In this document: one piece after another, positions 1-11,766 of the stretch
Layout: every line of letters starts with the position of its first letter
Numbering within the stretch: position 1 is the first letter of the stretch
Source of the DNA: Ceratothoa steindachneri
Lineage: Eukaryota > Arthropoda > Malacostraca > Isopoda > Cymothoidae
Length of the DNA: 64,000 nucleotides
Reading direction: 5' to 3'
NCBI GenBank assembly: GCA_963969495.1
Contig: OZ018321.1
Location: 70,560,286-70,624,285 of the forward strand
Translations under genes and position numbers: made by a program
The notes under the pieces: generated by a model
The model's database searches: none
What the model was told of the DNA's origin: nothing
What the model saw: only the letters and a program-made list of their open reading frames with translations

Positions 1-102
1 TATCTAATAACCAACATCTACCATCCGCGGAGTATTTCCTGGTCGGGGATAATGCCTTCCCTTTGCGCACCTAACCGATGAAACCCTACCCCATAGGAGG
101 CC

Positions 103-361
103 TTGACAGACCAGAACATATATATAACTAGAGACTTAGTCGGGGGCGCCGGACGGTGGAGAACGCCTTTGGTATTCTCATCAACAGCTTCCGTTTGTTT
201 AACATCTCCATATATGGATGACACCTCACCGTGTAGAGGCTGTTGCGTTGGCCTCATGCATTATGTACAACATATTGGGAGGTCGGAACCCACCACAAAA
301 CGAGGAAGATCATGAGCACCCTGGCACTTACCTGATGACTGAAGGCAAGACCAATCTGTAG
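103..361 (+). pseudogene. PIF/Harbinger (HARBI1-like) nuclease, C-terminal relic
   Basis: A decayed 3' end of a HARBI1-type DDE nuclease, the DNA-cutting subunit of PIF/Harbinger transposons. Seen: RTVENAFGILINSFRLF, the family's conserved motif around its third catalytic acidic residue (the E of VEN). A frame change follows, then a helix with the expected EAVALASCIMYNIL pattern and an acidic tail ending at a stop at 359-361. The N-terminal two thirds are absent or unreadable, and no terminal inverted repeat is visible before the window edge. It points toward the minus-strand BESS-like relic at about 1.0-1.5 kb, an arrangement expected of two-gene Harbinger elements. The family call is firm; lack of function is inferred from the truncation and frame break. 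Confidence 0.75.
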
Positions 362-1029
362 AAGGCAACCTTCCAACCCTGACACTCAACACTGCAGCCA
401 TGCTTGCCAAGCAGCAGCAGGAGTACCTCAAGAACTACTTCTCTTCATCTGAAGGAGGCGTGGTTGGCAGGGTAGCAGCATCTAGTTGAGTTACATTTTT
501 ATGTTTGTCCTCCAAGAAATGTCTTAAATTTTTTTTAGTTTCAGATTTATTTCATTTATCTTTCATATGTTAAATTTCATTAATTATTTTGATTCTAATT
601 TGTGTTTATAGATAATTCCCTCATCATTTTCAACTTTTATGTGTTCATTTAAATGTCAAGGTTTTCTGTTTATTTCACTTTTTGTTTTTCCTCCTATAAT
701 ATTTGTTCATTATTTAGGCCTTTCATTAATTTTTTACTTCTATCATTTAATAAAACGATTTTTTAGCATTGATGATGGATAGAAAATACAAGCACATACA
801 AAATATTTATTTAATTGCAACAAACCACAGAAAAATATTTGATAAAATTAATAATTAAGGTTTATTAAGGGTGTTGAAGATGCTGTCACTGGGGTGGGCG
901 CTTTAAATCTTGGGTGTTGCTGGTGTAGCAGGCTGGGAGTTGCCGAGCCTGTCCATGAAGCTGTTGATGGGCAGTTGCATAGAAAGGTCAGATGTCGAAA
1001 ATGCAGCCGGCCTGTAAACAGGTGTTGAT

Positions 1030-1500
1030 GCACCTATCGGCCTCACAAACTAAGGGAATGCCTCTTGCAGAACCGCTACCTGTTGAGACGTGAATGAGAT
1101 GTTTGTGGCTTGTGGCTGAGATGAGGTTGGTTGGACTGGGTTGTAGCTGGACTGTGGCTGGGATGTGGCACTTTGTCCAAGGTTGAAGAGTAACTGTTCC
1201 TGGGATGGGTACATCATGGCGCCAGATGCGGTGGACTGAGAAGGGTCGTGTAGGACGCTGGGTGTTAATGTTTGTGGCTGGCGATGGCCAGCATAGGTGT
1301 GCAGCATGAGGTCGGATCCTGGCGCTTCGACCCCCTGGTCTTGTGCCACCACAACACTGAAAATGGCAGACAAGATCTCTACATTCAGCTGCGTCCTGAA
1401 CACACTCTTCAAGGGCGCACAGTCGCAGCCATGAAGTGCAGAGAATCACGCCAGTACTGCACGTCTGGGTCCTCCACCACATCTCCATCATGCGCTTAAG
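1030..1500 (-). pseudogene. Harbinger accessory protein relic (BESS-like C-terminus)
   Basis: Minus-strand fragments read across two frames. One frame gives a segment resembling the BESS dimerisation motif (DVQYWRDSLHFMAATVRPL, continuing in another frame as SVFRTQLNVEILSAIF). A Ser/Gln/Pro-rich low-complexity tail follows. MADF/Myb-like DNA-binding proteins with such tails are encoded next to HARBI1 nucleases in PIF/Harbinger elements and carry the nuclease to the transposon ends. The neighbouring nuclease relic at 103-361 supports this reading. No N-terminal MADF/Myb domain was found upstream. At least one frameshift separates the two halves. A host MADF-BESS gene fragment is the alternative. 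Confidence 0.5.
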
Positions 1501-1691
1501 GCTCTCCTAGGTCTCCTTGGCATCCTGCATCAACTGGTGTGGGAGAGAAGGCATAAATCACATTAACAGACATAAAACAACAGCATATTTTATACAAAAA
1601 TCACTGCGGATTTGAGTTATGTTTCATGAGTCCATATGAGTTTTTCCGGGTTGTGTTACCAGTTTTCATTTCTTTGGGTCTTTAATTTATT

Positions 1692-1742
<51 letters not shown>
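1692..1742. repeat. (AT)n microsatellite
   Basis: About 50 bp of nearly pure AT dinucleotide repeat in AT-rich spacer between the Harbinger relics and the MULE relic. Confidence 0.95.
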
Positions 1743-1743
<1 letters not shown>

Positions 1744-1814
1744 TTAACATTGTATAAAATAGAATATGCTTTAAAAGATATTTTCATATAATATGGAATA
1801 GAAATTGTTGCCTG

Positions 1815-2470
1815 ATGTATGCTGTCATTAATTATTTGCCTCCCCCTCTTAAAAGGATACCTATTGTGCAGAACAGTGCTAACAAATCAATTATCCCAGG
1901 AATATTTAAATTGATCACTTCAGTAGTCCATAATGCGTTACTACTTGACAAATCCGAAGAAAAATATGTAACGCTTTTAAATCAGATAAAAAATTTCTCT
2001 CCTATGTGCACAATTACCAATAACGATCGATTTTGAGAAAGCAATAATGAGAGCATGTCTGCGTTGAGTTTCCATATGGAAAGAAGGTTTTTTTCCATTT
2101 CAGCCAATATATCATTCGTGACATTCAAGGTAGTAGATTAAATGGCTCAAAAGAAACATATCGCTATTTTGTTTTAATTATGCGTATTATAGTGGGATTA
2201 CCTGTTGTTCCAGTAGGCACATTAATAGATGCATTTTAGTAATTATGCGATAGTTGGATCTTCCCTCATGAAGCAGAAAACGCCCTTGATTTTTTCGATC
2301 ACACTTGGAATGTACGGCCGAACTGAAGAAATGCTCAACGTCCACCGCTCTTTCTACACAAGGTGTGGAATGTATACCTCACAGTCTTAATGATTTGCCA
2401 AACACAAATTAGTCCTTCGATATTTATCATCAAGAGATTAAAACCCAAATTGCTGATCACTACCACTATA
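1815..2470 (+). pseudogene. MULE-type transposase relic
   Basis: Conceptual translation through several frames gives the recognisable order of a MULE (Mutator-like) DDE transposase core. First comes a stretch ending ALLLDKSEEKYVTLLNQI. Then the xDFEKAIMRACLR segment, where the family has a conserved acidic residue. Then a KKVFFHFSQ-like segment (FHF/C-Q-A-I-YR is typical), a YRYFVLIMRIIVGLPVVPVG block, and a C-terminal TWNVRPN region with a WNVYLTVLNDLPNTN motif. Several stops (for example TAG after DAF) and frameshifts show it is dead. The FLYWCH or zinc-finger N-terminus usual in animal MULEs is not visible. An AT microsatellite lies on each side, and I see no terminal inverted repeats. Confidence 0.65.
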
Positions 2471-2751
2471 TTTCAAATTCCTGGTTTGTTAGAAAAAAGA
2501 ACAAAGTATCAATGAGGTTCAAATTAAGCAGTATATTGCTAGGATAGAATCCAAACCCTCATTGAAACGCTACCCCGATGCTGCCTAATGTATTAAGCAC
2601 AAAGGTTTTAATACTGTAAGGCAATAATTTCATTAAGTATTTTTTTTAATACTGTATATTAGAAAATAAAATCAACGCAAATATCACGTCAAATTGTATT
2701 TTAGATAAGTTATTTGACCAATAGATTTTAGACAAATTATGTATCCTAGAT

Positions 2752-2752
<1 letters not shown>

Positions 2753-2812
<60 letters not shown>
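2753..2812. repeat. (AT)n microsatellite
   Basis: About 60 bp of uninterrupted TA dinucleotides, immediately downstream of the MULE relic. Confidence 0.97.
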
Positions 2813-2814
<2 letters not shown>

Positions 2815-5430
2815 GGATATTGTTGTGTGGTTATCTCTTCTGAAATGCTTGGCCCATAAATCTTGACAAGATTAGATTTAATATTTCAAATGATGGAGGG
2901 TCCTTAAAGAACCATTTTATTATTCCTTCCTTTTCAAGCATTGTATTCATTGTTTCTTTGATAATTCCAGGATTACCGATATACATAACGTGTGCGCCAT
3001 TGAGTAGAGTTAGGGGATATTTTTCCTCCCAAAATTCATAGCCAGGGCTTTTGCATTATCTGCGTAGGCTGCGTATCTTTTCTTTTCATGGAATTCTTTT
3101 TCTTTTATATGTATTAAATATTTTCTTTTAATGCACTTCATTTGAAGTATTTCACTTATATTTTACATTTGGCCACCCTACACCTCTCCTGACAAATTAA
3201 TGCCCTCGCTGGTTGTTGCTTCTTAGAAAAAAATGATATTGTGATTACTGACGAAAATAAATATATTCCTGCAAAGCTCCTCATACTAAACACTGTTTGG
3301 TGGGTGGAAATAACTTCAATGTAAGAACAACACTACATCCTATTTTTACATCGTTACTAGAAAGTACATTACATGTATTTTTAAGAAATAATTATTAAAC
3401 ACGAGAGTGGCTCAAATTTACATACTTCTGGAAAACTCTCCAATAGAGCCATTACACGATTGTTCTCATTTTAGTATTTAGTTCCTTTTAATTTATTAAC
3501 TTTTCGTATGCGCGGAATCTTAACCATAGATAGTTGCTATTTCGTTAGCCTTTTTTTAGATTAATATTCACCAAATTAGTGAACCGACTGACACATTAAT
3601 TATTGAATAGGTGTCATTGAATTCCAATTATAACAAATCTTTCTGATACCTTAATTATCTACATTGATTCGTTCTTTATGAAGAGGAAGACAAAGTAACG
3701 TTTAAGGGCAATGTATTTGTACTGACAGTATATCTTTTCTGTTGAGACGAGGGGTGCATCTTTAAGTCACTTTATCGTTTGCGAGAGCTAATCATAGAAT
3801 GAGCCCAAATACTTCGCAATCTCACCAACATATTTCTTATGCATCAAGCAAGTTAGCATAAATATTAAATTAGATGTAAATTTTTTATTTAGCATCAAGA
3901 CCCTCATTATTAGTTTGTATTATTGAATTTTGGGTTCGTAGCTTCGTGGTTAATATGGAAAAAAGGGTTGGGTAATTTTTTAGTGGTTTTTATGCACGAT
4001 TTTCACACCTTATTGAAAAGAGGCTGATAATAATGAAATATTTAAATCATTAGTAAGCTTACGTTATTTAATTGTGCCATCTGTGCCCTTTCATACGTGG
4101 AAAATTTTCGTCAACCTGAGAAGCAAATTCACATAACCATGAGAATGACCATCGCCGAAAAGATCGTGGGCGCCTGGTGCCGGTTTGGGGGAATGGGGCA
4201 GAGATATTTTACGGTTAATGCAATCTCTCAACGATCAGGAAACCTTTAGTTGCCAGAATAAATCTCCTCCCTCCCTTTTGATGGAGGATGATACAGAGCT
4301 GATGTTATAAACGAAGAATAGGGACGCTTGCAGAGGGTTAGGAGTAAACCGACCGAAGAACTTTACCCTTTCATCGAAAAAACAGCCCGAGGGGGACTAG
4401 GTAGGAGTAAATAATTGCAATTTTGAGAGTGGCCTCTAGAGAAATAAATGTGGATTGGAGCGATAACAAACATTATATTGGTTTTCAGATTGATGAATAC
4501 CAAATACAGTTATGTATATGTGAAATACATGTTACTACCATCTTTGAGGGAACAGTAATATGTTCGCTGTGTGAAGAGAGGAACTAGCAAGAGAAAAGTT
4601 GTTTTATTAGTTATGTGTATGATGGCGTACCTTGGCGGCTGCCCTTTGTGAATGCTGAAATTATGTGTTCGTTCTACCTGAAATTTACCCAGCTACCGAA
4701 GCACGAAAATCCTACGCTTTTATATTTATTCAGCTATTGAGAAATTCTTAATGACAATTTCTAGGCGAGATGTGTATTTATGAAGATTTGTTTCTCCAGA
4801 TGTTTTAAGTTTGACTAAAGATGCTACAGTGATCAATGGATCTTTCTATGCGAGGGTTGTATAAACTATGAACAAAATTTGTCTATATTTTTATAGTATG
4901 TTATGATGTGACTCTAGTAGTGGCTTCAATTGTCGGACATACATGTTTAACAGTTTCATCTGCGGACTGCACAAATTTATATACTTCAGCATTTATCTAC
5001 TGCAATTAGTTATATCCTCTTTATCAAAATATCACTTCAATCTGCTAATCTGGGGGCTAAACAAACATGTTACCCATTTGCGCTCCTCTAAATCGTAAAA
5101 TTTAGCTACGCTGATGATTGAAGAAATAGGTCTTTTGCATTAATTGAAAGCATCCTAGAATCTATAGAAAATATTCATTCTAGAAATGATGCAAACGTCA
5201 AGAAAATAGGCAATTTAAATGAGCTACTACTACGTTAATCTTAGAAAAAGGTGCGACACTTACCGAAACATAGTTAAGTTTTCATACTCCTAGTGCTCTA
5301 GTCATCAAACTTATATTTAACACAAATGACAAGGAGAGAAAGCGAAAAGAGAAATGCAAATGAAAGCTTTCATAAAATAAGAATAATTGCAAAAAAAAGA
5401 TGAAAATGCTTCTAATGAATGAAAGAAATT
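2813..5430. other. AT-rich spacer, no supported gene
   Basis: About 2.6 kb of AT-rich sequence with no open frame of more than about 60 codons that I recognise. A minus-strand stretch near 2,825-3,110 reads as protein-like over about 60 codons (it includes WFFKDPPSFEILNLIL) but has no recognised homology. A short GC-richer patch lies near 4,140-4,400. Probably old, decayed repeat sequence. Confidence 0.5.
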
Positions 5431-5490
5431 GGGGCGGATTTGAACTAAAGAATCACCCCTGCCAGGAATGGTAAACTACCAAACCAATAA
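5431..5490 (-). repeat. tRNA-like SINE head (candidate)
   Basis: Read on the minus strand, this resembles the 5' half of a tRNA-derived SINE. There is an A-box-like TGGTTTGGTAGTTTACCA, a spacer with CCTGGCAGGGGTGATTC, a B-box-like AGTTCAAATCC and a CGCCCC stem end. The two boxes are at polymerase III spacing. The sequence after the B-box turns T-rich without a paired acceptor stem, so a SINE relic is likelier than a real tRNA. Confidence 0.4.
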
Positions 5491-5924
5491 AAATACACTA
5501 AAAAAACTACATTTAGAAAATACTGAAAAAATCATTTCAACCAAAAAGACGGCTTCAGCCAAATACTGAGCCAGATGGTAATCTAAGAGTTTTCAATTAC
5601 TCAATGGACAGCATGTAGATACCATAAAGGTGGATGATACCAAAAGTAAACTGCTGGTGGCCAATATCATAGCTATAATTCCGCCTCGGCCATTAATTTT
5701 TTCGATCCAAGTATATTTCTAGGAGATGAATTGATTAAACTAATTCCACAAACATATCGCCCGTAGGTTACCGATAATAGCTGGAACCAAAACAACATAA
5801 CTATAAAAATAATTTATTAATATAGAAATAATACAATGTTGAAAAGTAATTCAAACAATGCAGATAATAACAGAATATACATAAAATACCTTCCGAAACC
5901 CGATTCTAAGGACATAGGAGCATG

Positions 5925-6500
5925 GCCTTCTGTCTTCGCTGGAAGACTGGTGATAAGAAGCCTTCCATCTTGACCTGCCAGCGGCCTTTGACACAGTGGA
6001 CTCCAGGAATTTGTAGAGGTTTGGCTCCGAGCTGCATTGGCTCCACCTGTAGCTCTCTTGCATGCCAAGTCGGTGCATATTATGAGTGCTGTTCTTTGGC
6101 CTGCGCAGGTACTTTATAGTTTCCTTTCAGGTTCGGTTCTCGAATCTACATCTACCTTGTTCCCCTCGGAATTCTTCTGGATTGTTTTTGGCTCTAAATT
6201 TCTATGTTGATTATAATCAGATCGATCTATCATGCTTCTCCATTACTTTCCCTAGGCCTGTATGAACCACCCTGTCTCTGTATGAGAGTTTGAATAAGTA
6301 GCTCTCGATAACCTCCTAAAGCAGAACAAGAAAGCCGAGGTTCTATTGCTTGGCAATGCTTTGGATATGACCCGCTGTAGAACTATAGATTCCTTTCTAA
6401 TTTTCGTTTGCTTGATACAGTCAGAAAAGAGGGTGCCAGAGTGGATCGTCATTTGTCCTTCAATATCCACACCCCCGTAAGGGGCGTGACGATTTAACAT
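5925..6500 (+). pseudogene. LINE reverse transcriptase scraps (L2/CR1-like)
   Basis: Two short translated patches in the same order as in L2/CR1-type reverse transcriptases. LPAAFDTVDSRNL, at about 5,975-6,020, matches the palm motif that carries the first catalytic Asp (D-x-x-x-A-F-D-T-V-D). NKKAEVLLLGNALDM, at about 6,320-6,370, matches the conserved segment after the active-site motif (LN-x-x-K-T-E-V-L-x-x-G). The YxDD motif itself should lie between them but is not readable. Frames shift between patches. The piece is unrelated to LINE family A-E next door and is probably an older 5'- and 3'-truncated insertion. Confidence 0.5.
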
Positions 6501-6594
6501 CCTGGTCGCCTGATGACGGGATCCAGCGCTCCGTCGGGCCCCAGCTTAGCCTCTCTTCCTTTCTACAGATAGCCCGTATTTTTTCCCTACTTCG

Positions 6595-6950
6595 TCAGCA
6601 TCTAATTTCACAGGATAGATGCGGACTTTCTTCTCAGCCAACCGTCCCAGATCGGGGCTGAGGGAGGAGGGGACAACGTCCCCTGACCCCTCAGCTCTGG
6701 TTCGGAATGTTGTTTTTTTTTAAAAACCTGTTTTATCTACACCCATACCTTCCTCATGTCCCTTTTCCTTGTCTCTTCACACACTATCAATTTTACCCCG
6801 TGCCCAAGGTGAAGCCTCCATGCTGAAAGGCGGGAGGGGTGGCCTTAAATGTCAGCACCTGGATCTACCAGGATTGGACGCACCGATTGCAGAGCGGGCA
6901 AATGCGAGGGGTGATGCGCGATTGCATCCCGTGTAAAAAAGAGGGTCACC
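6595..6950 (+). promoter_or_regulatory. Putative 5' UTR/leader of LINE copy A
   Basis: GC-rich, gene-free sequence directly before ORF1, starting where base composition changes from the AT-rich flank. Internal promoters in the leader are the rule for this LINE group, but no Inr or DPE element can be named with confidence here. Confidence 0.35.
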
Positions 6951-9152
6951 ATGCCCATGTATGATCATCAAAAACCCAAATCTCTCCCCAATTCCCCTTC
7001 TTCATCAACGGAGCCGCCCTGGGGCAGCTTTACCGAAAAAATGGAGGCCCCCCTCCCCTTGTGCTTGCGCAGGGTACCCTCCATACTTCTTTAAACCGAA
7101 AGGAGGCTTACTCCTCTACTACGCCTACGGGTGTAGGGGACTCCCCCTCACCCCCTTCTCTGGAGGTGCTTTCGGGCACCTCCCTATTTTCAGCGGCAGT
7201 CCCTCCTTTTCTTTCTAAGGGGACTGCCAAGAAATCCAGCAGGCAGCCCATTGCCGACCGCCCCTCGTGTAAGCGGCTTGGTAGGGCAAACCCCCTTAAG
7301 GAGGAGAGGGAAGCCAGGCCCCTTCGGTTGCTTCTCTCAAAAGACCTGCTGGCAAGAATTTTAAACCTTACCGGGGTCAAGCCTGTGCCTCCCCACACAA
7401 GACTGGCGACACTGCCAAAGGGACCTGTGATGTCCTGGGAGGGGATAGCAAACTAGAGGCCCCTCCTGTGATAGACATGGTCCTTGAGGAAACCCAGCCT
7501 CACAGGGTAGGGCCTTCTTTGGGGGAACCTGGGCTTGGCACCAAGCACCGTACCCAAATCCGCCCCTATGCAAGGTCCTCCTCAAAAGGTTAGGGTTTCT
7601 AAGGCAGTACAAGGAGGGGAGGGATCTCCTTTAATCGGTACCCCTGTGACCACCAGGACCTTCCCCATTTCAGGGAAGGACCTGACTGAGGCCGGTCCAT
7701 CTGGCCTGGGGGATCCTGCTGGGGGAGGGAAGAAGCGGGTTCATTCCCAGTCCTCCTCTCCTAAAAGGAAAAAGAACAGGAAAAAGAGGAAAAGACTTTA
7801 GGCTCCTCTCCATCCGCAGAGGCTGCGGGGACGGATGGGTCTTTCTGCCACTTTGGCAAGTGACCAAGCCAAGATCGGCACATCCGGCACCTTTAGTCCC
7901 CCGTGTGCGGAGACCCTGACTATGACTAAGACAAAAAATGCACAAGGTGGAGCCTCGAAAACATCGGGGCCCCTCAGGCAGAGGTTACCTGGCGTTTTTG
8001 AGCCCGCTGGTTTTAAACGCTTCCTCGTTATTCGTTCAACTGATGGCAGCATGTTGTTCAAGGGCAACATGATCCATCATAGCTGAGCATTAGCTAGTGC
8101 AATTGGTAGAGAGCCGAAAGTGACCCGTTTCTCTGACGGGAGCCTTCTGGTGAATGCGGTGAATCCCGCCGAGGTGGCCAAGATAAGTGCTCTTCGGACA
8201 CTTTATGGCACCCTGGTGAGTGTGACGCCGCACTCTACCATGAACTTTACGAAAGGAGTAGTTTACGCAAGAGAACTCGTTGACAACTCCATAGAGGACA
8301 TCACCTTAGAGCTGGCCAACCATGTGGCGGTCAAGGTCGAACGTGTGATGAAAAAACAGGAAGGGGCATTGAGACCAACCCCTACACTCTTCGTCACGTA
8401 CGACTGTGACAAGCTCCCTGAGTAGGTGCGTGCCGGTTCGTACCGCTACCGTGTGAAGGCATTTGTACCACTGCCACAGCAGTGCTATTACTGTCACCGC
8501 TTCGGCCATACGAATCTATTTTGTAGACGTGCAAAGTCGGGGTCACCCGAAGTCTGTGTAAATTTCTCCAAGGCCGCAAACGATAAGACTAAATTGTTTG
8601 TGGCCAAGTGTGTCAAGGCGAAGAGCCACCTTCGAAGCAATGTGGTGCATATCTCCTTGTAAAAGAAATCTTGGCCGCTCAGCCCAAGGATCGACTGTCA
8701 TTCCGCGAGGCTAAGGACTTGGTCCTGGCGCGCCTGCTGTGCCTGGGACGTCTTATCCCTCAATAGTTACAAAGGCACCCTCTGCTCCTGGCCCATCCAG
8801 GCCAACGAGCACGGTTGCTTCCGCGCCTATTCGAAGCCGTTCTGTGGGCTCTACTAAACCCGGGCGCTCCCCTGGTAAAGCTGGCTGCAAAAAGGGTTCA
8901 CACCCAGCCCCGGCTAAAACAAGGGCTCCCCCCTCTTCCCCCAGCGTAAGCGTTTCCCGTAAAGCGAAACCGCCAGGCACCTTCACCGAGTCGTTAGACT
9001 CACAGGAGGCAACAGCCTTGAAGCTGGTCGCCAGGCCAACTTCCAGGGTTCCTAAAGCTGTCCATCGAAAGGAGGACAGCAACAAAGGAGCTTCGGCTCC
9101 TTCGCCCACCCTTAGTGGTGGGCTGAGTGGCTCGAAGACGGTGGTTCCTTGA
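6950..9152 (+). pseudogene. LINE A ORF1: gag-like RNA-binding protein
   Basis: Broken ORF1 in three or more frames. The N-terminal part (to about 7,800) is Pro/Ser/Lys-rich and ends in a basic run (KRKKNRKKRKRL), a candidate nuclear-localisation signal. Next comes the folded gag-like domain (about 7,980-8,425), with GFKRFLVIRSTDGS, then DGSLLVNAVNPAEVAKI, PHSTMNFTKGVVYARELV and LANHVAVKVERVMK. A TAG follows, then a CCHC knuckle (CYYCHRFGHTNLFC, about 8,480-8,525) and a second, decayed knuckle. The tail to 9,152 is Pro/Ser/Lys-rich. In active LINEs this protein coats the RNA in the ribonucleoprotein. Copies B, D and E repeat the same domain, which confirms the assignment. Confidence 0.75.
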
Positions 9153-9389
9153 AAAGACGGCCCCTTGCCTTCGAAGCCGCAACGCGCGCCTAAGGCTTAG
9201 AGGCGGAGGGAGGAAAGGACTCGCATGGCAAGCCCAACCTCCCCCAATAAGTCCATGAAGGCGACAGCGCCTTCAGCGCTTTGTCCGGCCAACAGCGCCC
9301 GGGGTTCTTTCTCCAGGAAGCGTACGGCCATTCGCGTGAGGGTCTTCTGTTTGAAGAGGGATCCTGCGTCTCCTCTGAGCTAGGCCTGG

Positions 9390-10040
9390 AGGGCATATTC
9401 TTTTCAAGGAATTGCTGTGGACTCCGGGCCAACCGGAAGTAGCTGCGGAGGCTCGTCTCGTCCCCCCGTTCCCCGTTAGCTATTTTTCTGCAGAAGACCA
9501 TGCTAGACGCGTGCCCCCTGCCCACCCTCCGAGGGGTATAAGGGTCTTGCGACCCCACCACCGTGGGATAGCTGGGCCGGGGAATGCGCGGTTTCCCCCC
9601 GGCAAGATGTCTCTGTTCTTCCTTTCACATTAGATACCTTCTTTCAGGAAGTGGCTTTGCAGCTTCACCTAGATAGGAGGTATGCTACCCTTTCTGCGTA
9701 CATTCCACCGTCAGCTGACTTCAATGCGGGGGACTTCCGCGGCGTCGTGGCACAGTTGCCGAGGCCCTTTTCCTTGCTTGGAGATCTGAACGGCAGGCAT
9801 CCTCCCTGCGAGATTAGTCAATAAATTCCAGGGGACAAGCCCTTACCGATTCGATCGAAGAGCTTAAGATAGGTTTCCTAAATGTAGATAAGTTTAGGCA
9901 TCACTGCCCGAGAACCGCTTCATTTTCTTGCCTTGATCTATCCTTGTGCTCTTCGGATGCACAGCCTGATTTTGATTAGGAGGTAGTCGGTGACCTCCAT
10001 GGTAGTGATCATTTTCCCATTCAAATATCATTTTCAGGGC
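9390..10040 (+). pseudogene. LINE A ORF2: AP-like endonuclease domain
   Basis: Decayed apurinic-type endonuclease that would nick target DNA to prime reverse transcription. Visible pieces, in order: an N-terminal NCCGLRANRK segment, the QLHLDRRYATLSAYIPPSADF block, LLGDLNGRHP (with the catalytic D and N of GDxN), ASFSCLDLSL, and a late VVGDLHGSDH-like segment corresponding to the SDH motif near 9,985-10,015. Stops and frame changes occur between most blocks. Copies B (22.3-22.7 kb) and D (near 35.1 kb) preserve neighbouring parts of the same domain. Confidence 0.7.
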
Positions 10041-10435
10041 AACTGCCGCCTGAGAGCCCACCTTGATGGTGCTTAGCGCGGGTGCGGTGGACTGCATTTC
10101 AGGAAATGACTGAATTCTCTATCTCAGTCGAAGTGTTTAGGTCGGTAGATGAAGCCGTTGAGTTCTTTCTGGCAACCTTATCGCCGCGGGCCTGACTACT
10201 ATTCTTAGAACGTCTGATAGTTTTGCACGCCGACCACTCCCTTGGTTGTCGGCTGAGTGTGAGACGGCCCTCAAACAGAAGCATTATGCCTACATGCGTT
10301 ATAAGCGTCGCCCGAACGATTTCACTGTCGCTGAATTTCATCGGGCTGGGGTTAGGTTCCAGTATACTTAGAAGCACGCCCGCCGCTCTTCTTGGCGGGC
10401 ATACGTGTCTTAACTTAACGGGAAGACCCCTATAG

Positions 10436-11720
10436 CAGAGGTGTGGAAGCGAGTCAAAAGGATTCAGGGCAAGTTCTCCCAGGAAGCCCCTCTGGTTATC
10501 CAGAAGAATGGGACCGCAATCTCGGACCCCGCGTCCGTGGCAGAATCCTTCTCAAACAATTTTTCCGCATTCTCTAGCCGTGATGCTGCTCCACCAGCAT
10601 TCAATGCACGTCGTCATGTCGCGAAGGCCGCCGGCTGGGCTTTACCTATAGAGGCGGAGAACCCTTCAACGATAGGGTTACTGTGAGTAAGTTGCGCTCC
10701 GGTCTTGCTTCGTGCGCGGACACCGCCCATGGTCCGAACGATGTCCCGTACGCCATGCTTCAACACCTGGGTTAGCGAGGCATGGCCTTTCTGTTAGATT
10801 TGGCAGAGAATCGGGGTGGAGGGTCTCTTTCCAGATTCCAAGCGAATCCCTACTGTGCTCGCCCTCCACAAACCGGGAAGAGATGACTGTACTCCGGCCG
10901 GTTTACGCCCAATCTCTCTATCCCCTTGTGTGTACAAATCAATGGAGAAATCGGTATATGTCAGATTAGCCTTTTACCTGGTGGCGGAGGCCATCTGTCT
11001 TCTGCACAGTGCGGTTTCCGCAAGTTCCACTCCACGTCGGATGCTCTGCTCCGATTGGAAAATTCCGTCTGCGAGGAGTTCCTTCGTAGACAGCACTACG
11101 CCACGTTGTTTTTCGATCTTGAGCAGGCCTATGATATCGCATGGCGATTGAGGATCATGGAGACTCTCCACACGATTGGGGCGAGGGGACGCCCGACCAA
11201 TGTTTATATCTAAATTTTTGCGGGATCGTTAATTCCGCGTACGGGTGGTGGGAGCCCTCTCCGGCCCAAAGGAGCAGGAAGAGGGTGTCCCGCAGAAAAG
11301 TGTCCTCAGTGTCACACTTTTTACCTTGATCATCAAAGGCTTAACCTAGGTGCTGCCGGAAGATGTTCTCGCTACGCTATACGGGGACGATTTTTCGATC
11401 TCTTTTGGCGCGGCCCAGATTTCAACTCTGGAGCATCGACTCCAACAGGCATTGAACCGCGTCTCTCGCTTTTCCGAAGCGCACAAATTTCTGTTTTCTT
11501 TTGCTAAGACTAAGGTGGTGCACTTTTGCTGCCATCCACGGCTCGGTTCCGACCCAGATTTGTTTCTTTATGGGGTGCGCCTGGATTTGGTTGAATCGCA
11601 CCGTTTCCTTGGTCTTGTATTCGACCTACGCCTCACCTGGGAGGCTCATATTCGCAGCCTTAGAGTCTCTTGTACCCGCGCCATGGATATTCTCCGTTCC
11701 GTGACGTTCAGAGCTTAGGG
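10436..11720 (+). pseudogene. LINE A ORF2: reverse transcriptase domain
   Basis: The reverse transcriptase begins after a KRIQGKFSQEAPLVIQKN linker that recurs in copies C and D. Recognisable blocks: CGFRKFHSTSDALLRLE, then FFDLEQAYDIAW (first catalytic Asp, about 11,110-11,145), a decayed GVPQxSVLSVTLF block, and the active-site box as LYGDDFSISF (about 11,384-11,412, the Y-x-D-D form). VVHFCCHP, RFLGLVFD and LTWEAHIRSLRVSCTRAMD thumb motifs follow. The frame is open from 11,350 to 11,718, where it hits a stop. Upstream blocks need two or more frame changes, so no active enzyme can be made. Confidence 0.8.
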
Positions 11721-11766
11721 CGCTGATAGGGCTACTGCCCTACTTTTTTATTGGTCCTTTGTTCGT

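Noticed and set aside
2825..3110. Minus-strand coherent stretch (WFFKDPPSFEILN) as an exon
   Set aside because: No recognised family, no splice sites in good context and several stops.
8753..9109. 118-codon minus-strand frame
   Set aside because: Antisense to the Pro/Ser-rich tail of LINE A ORF1; GC-rich composition keeps it open.
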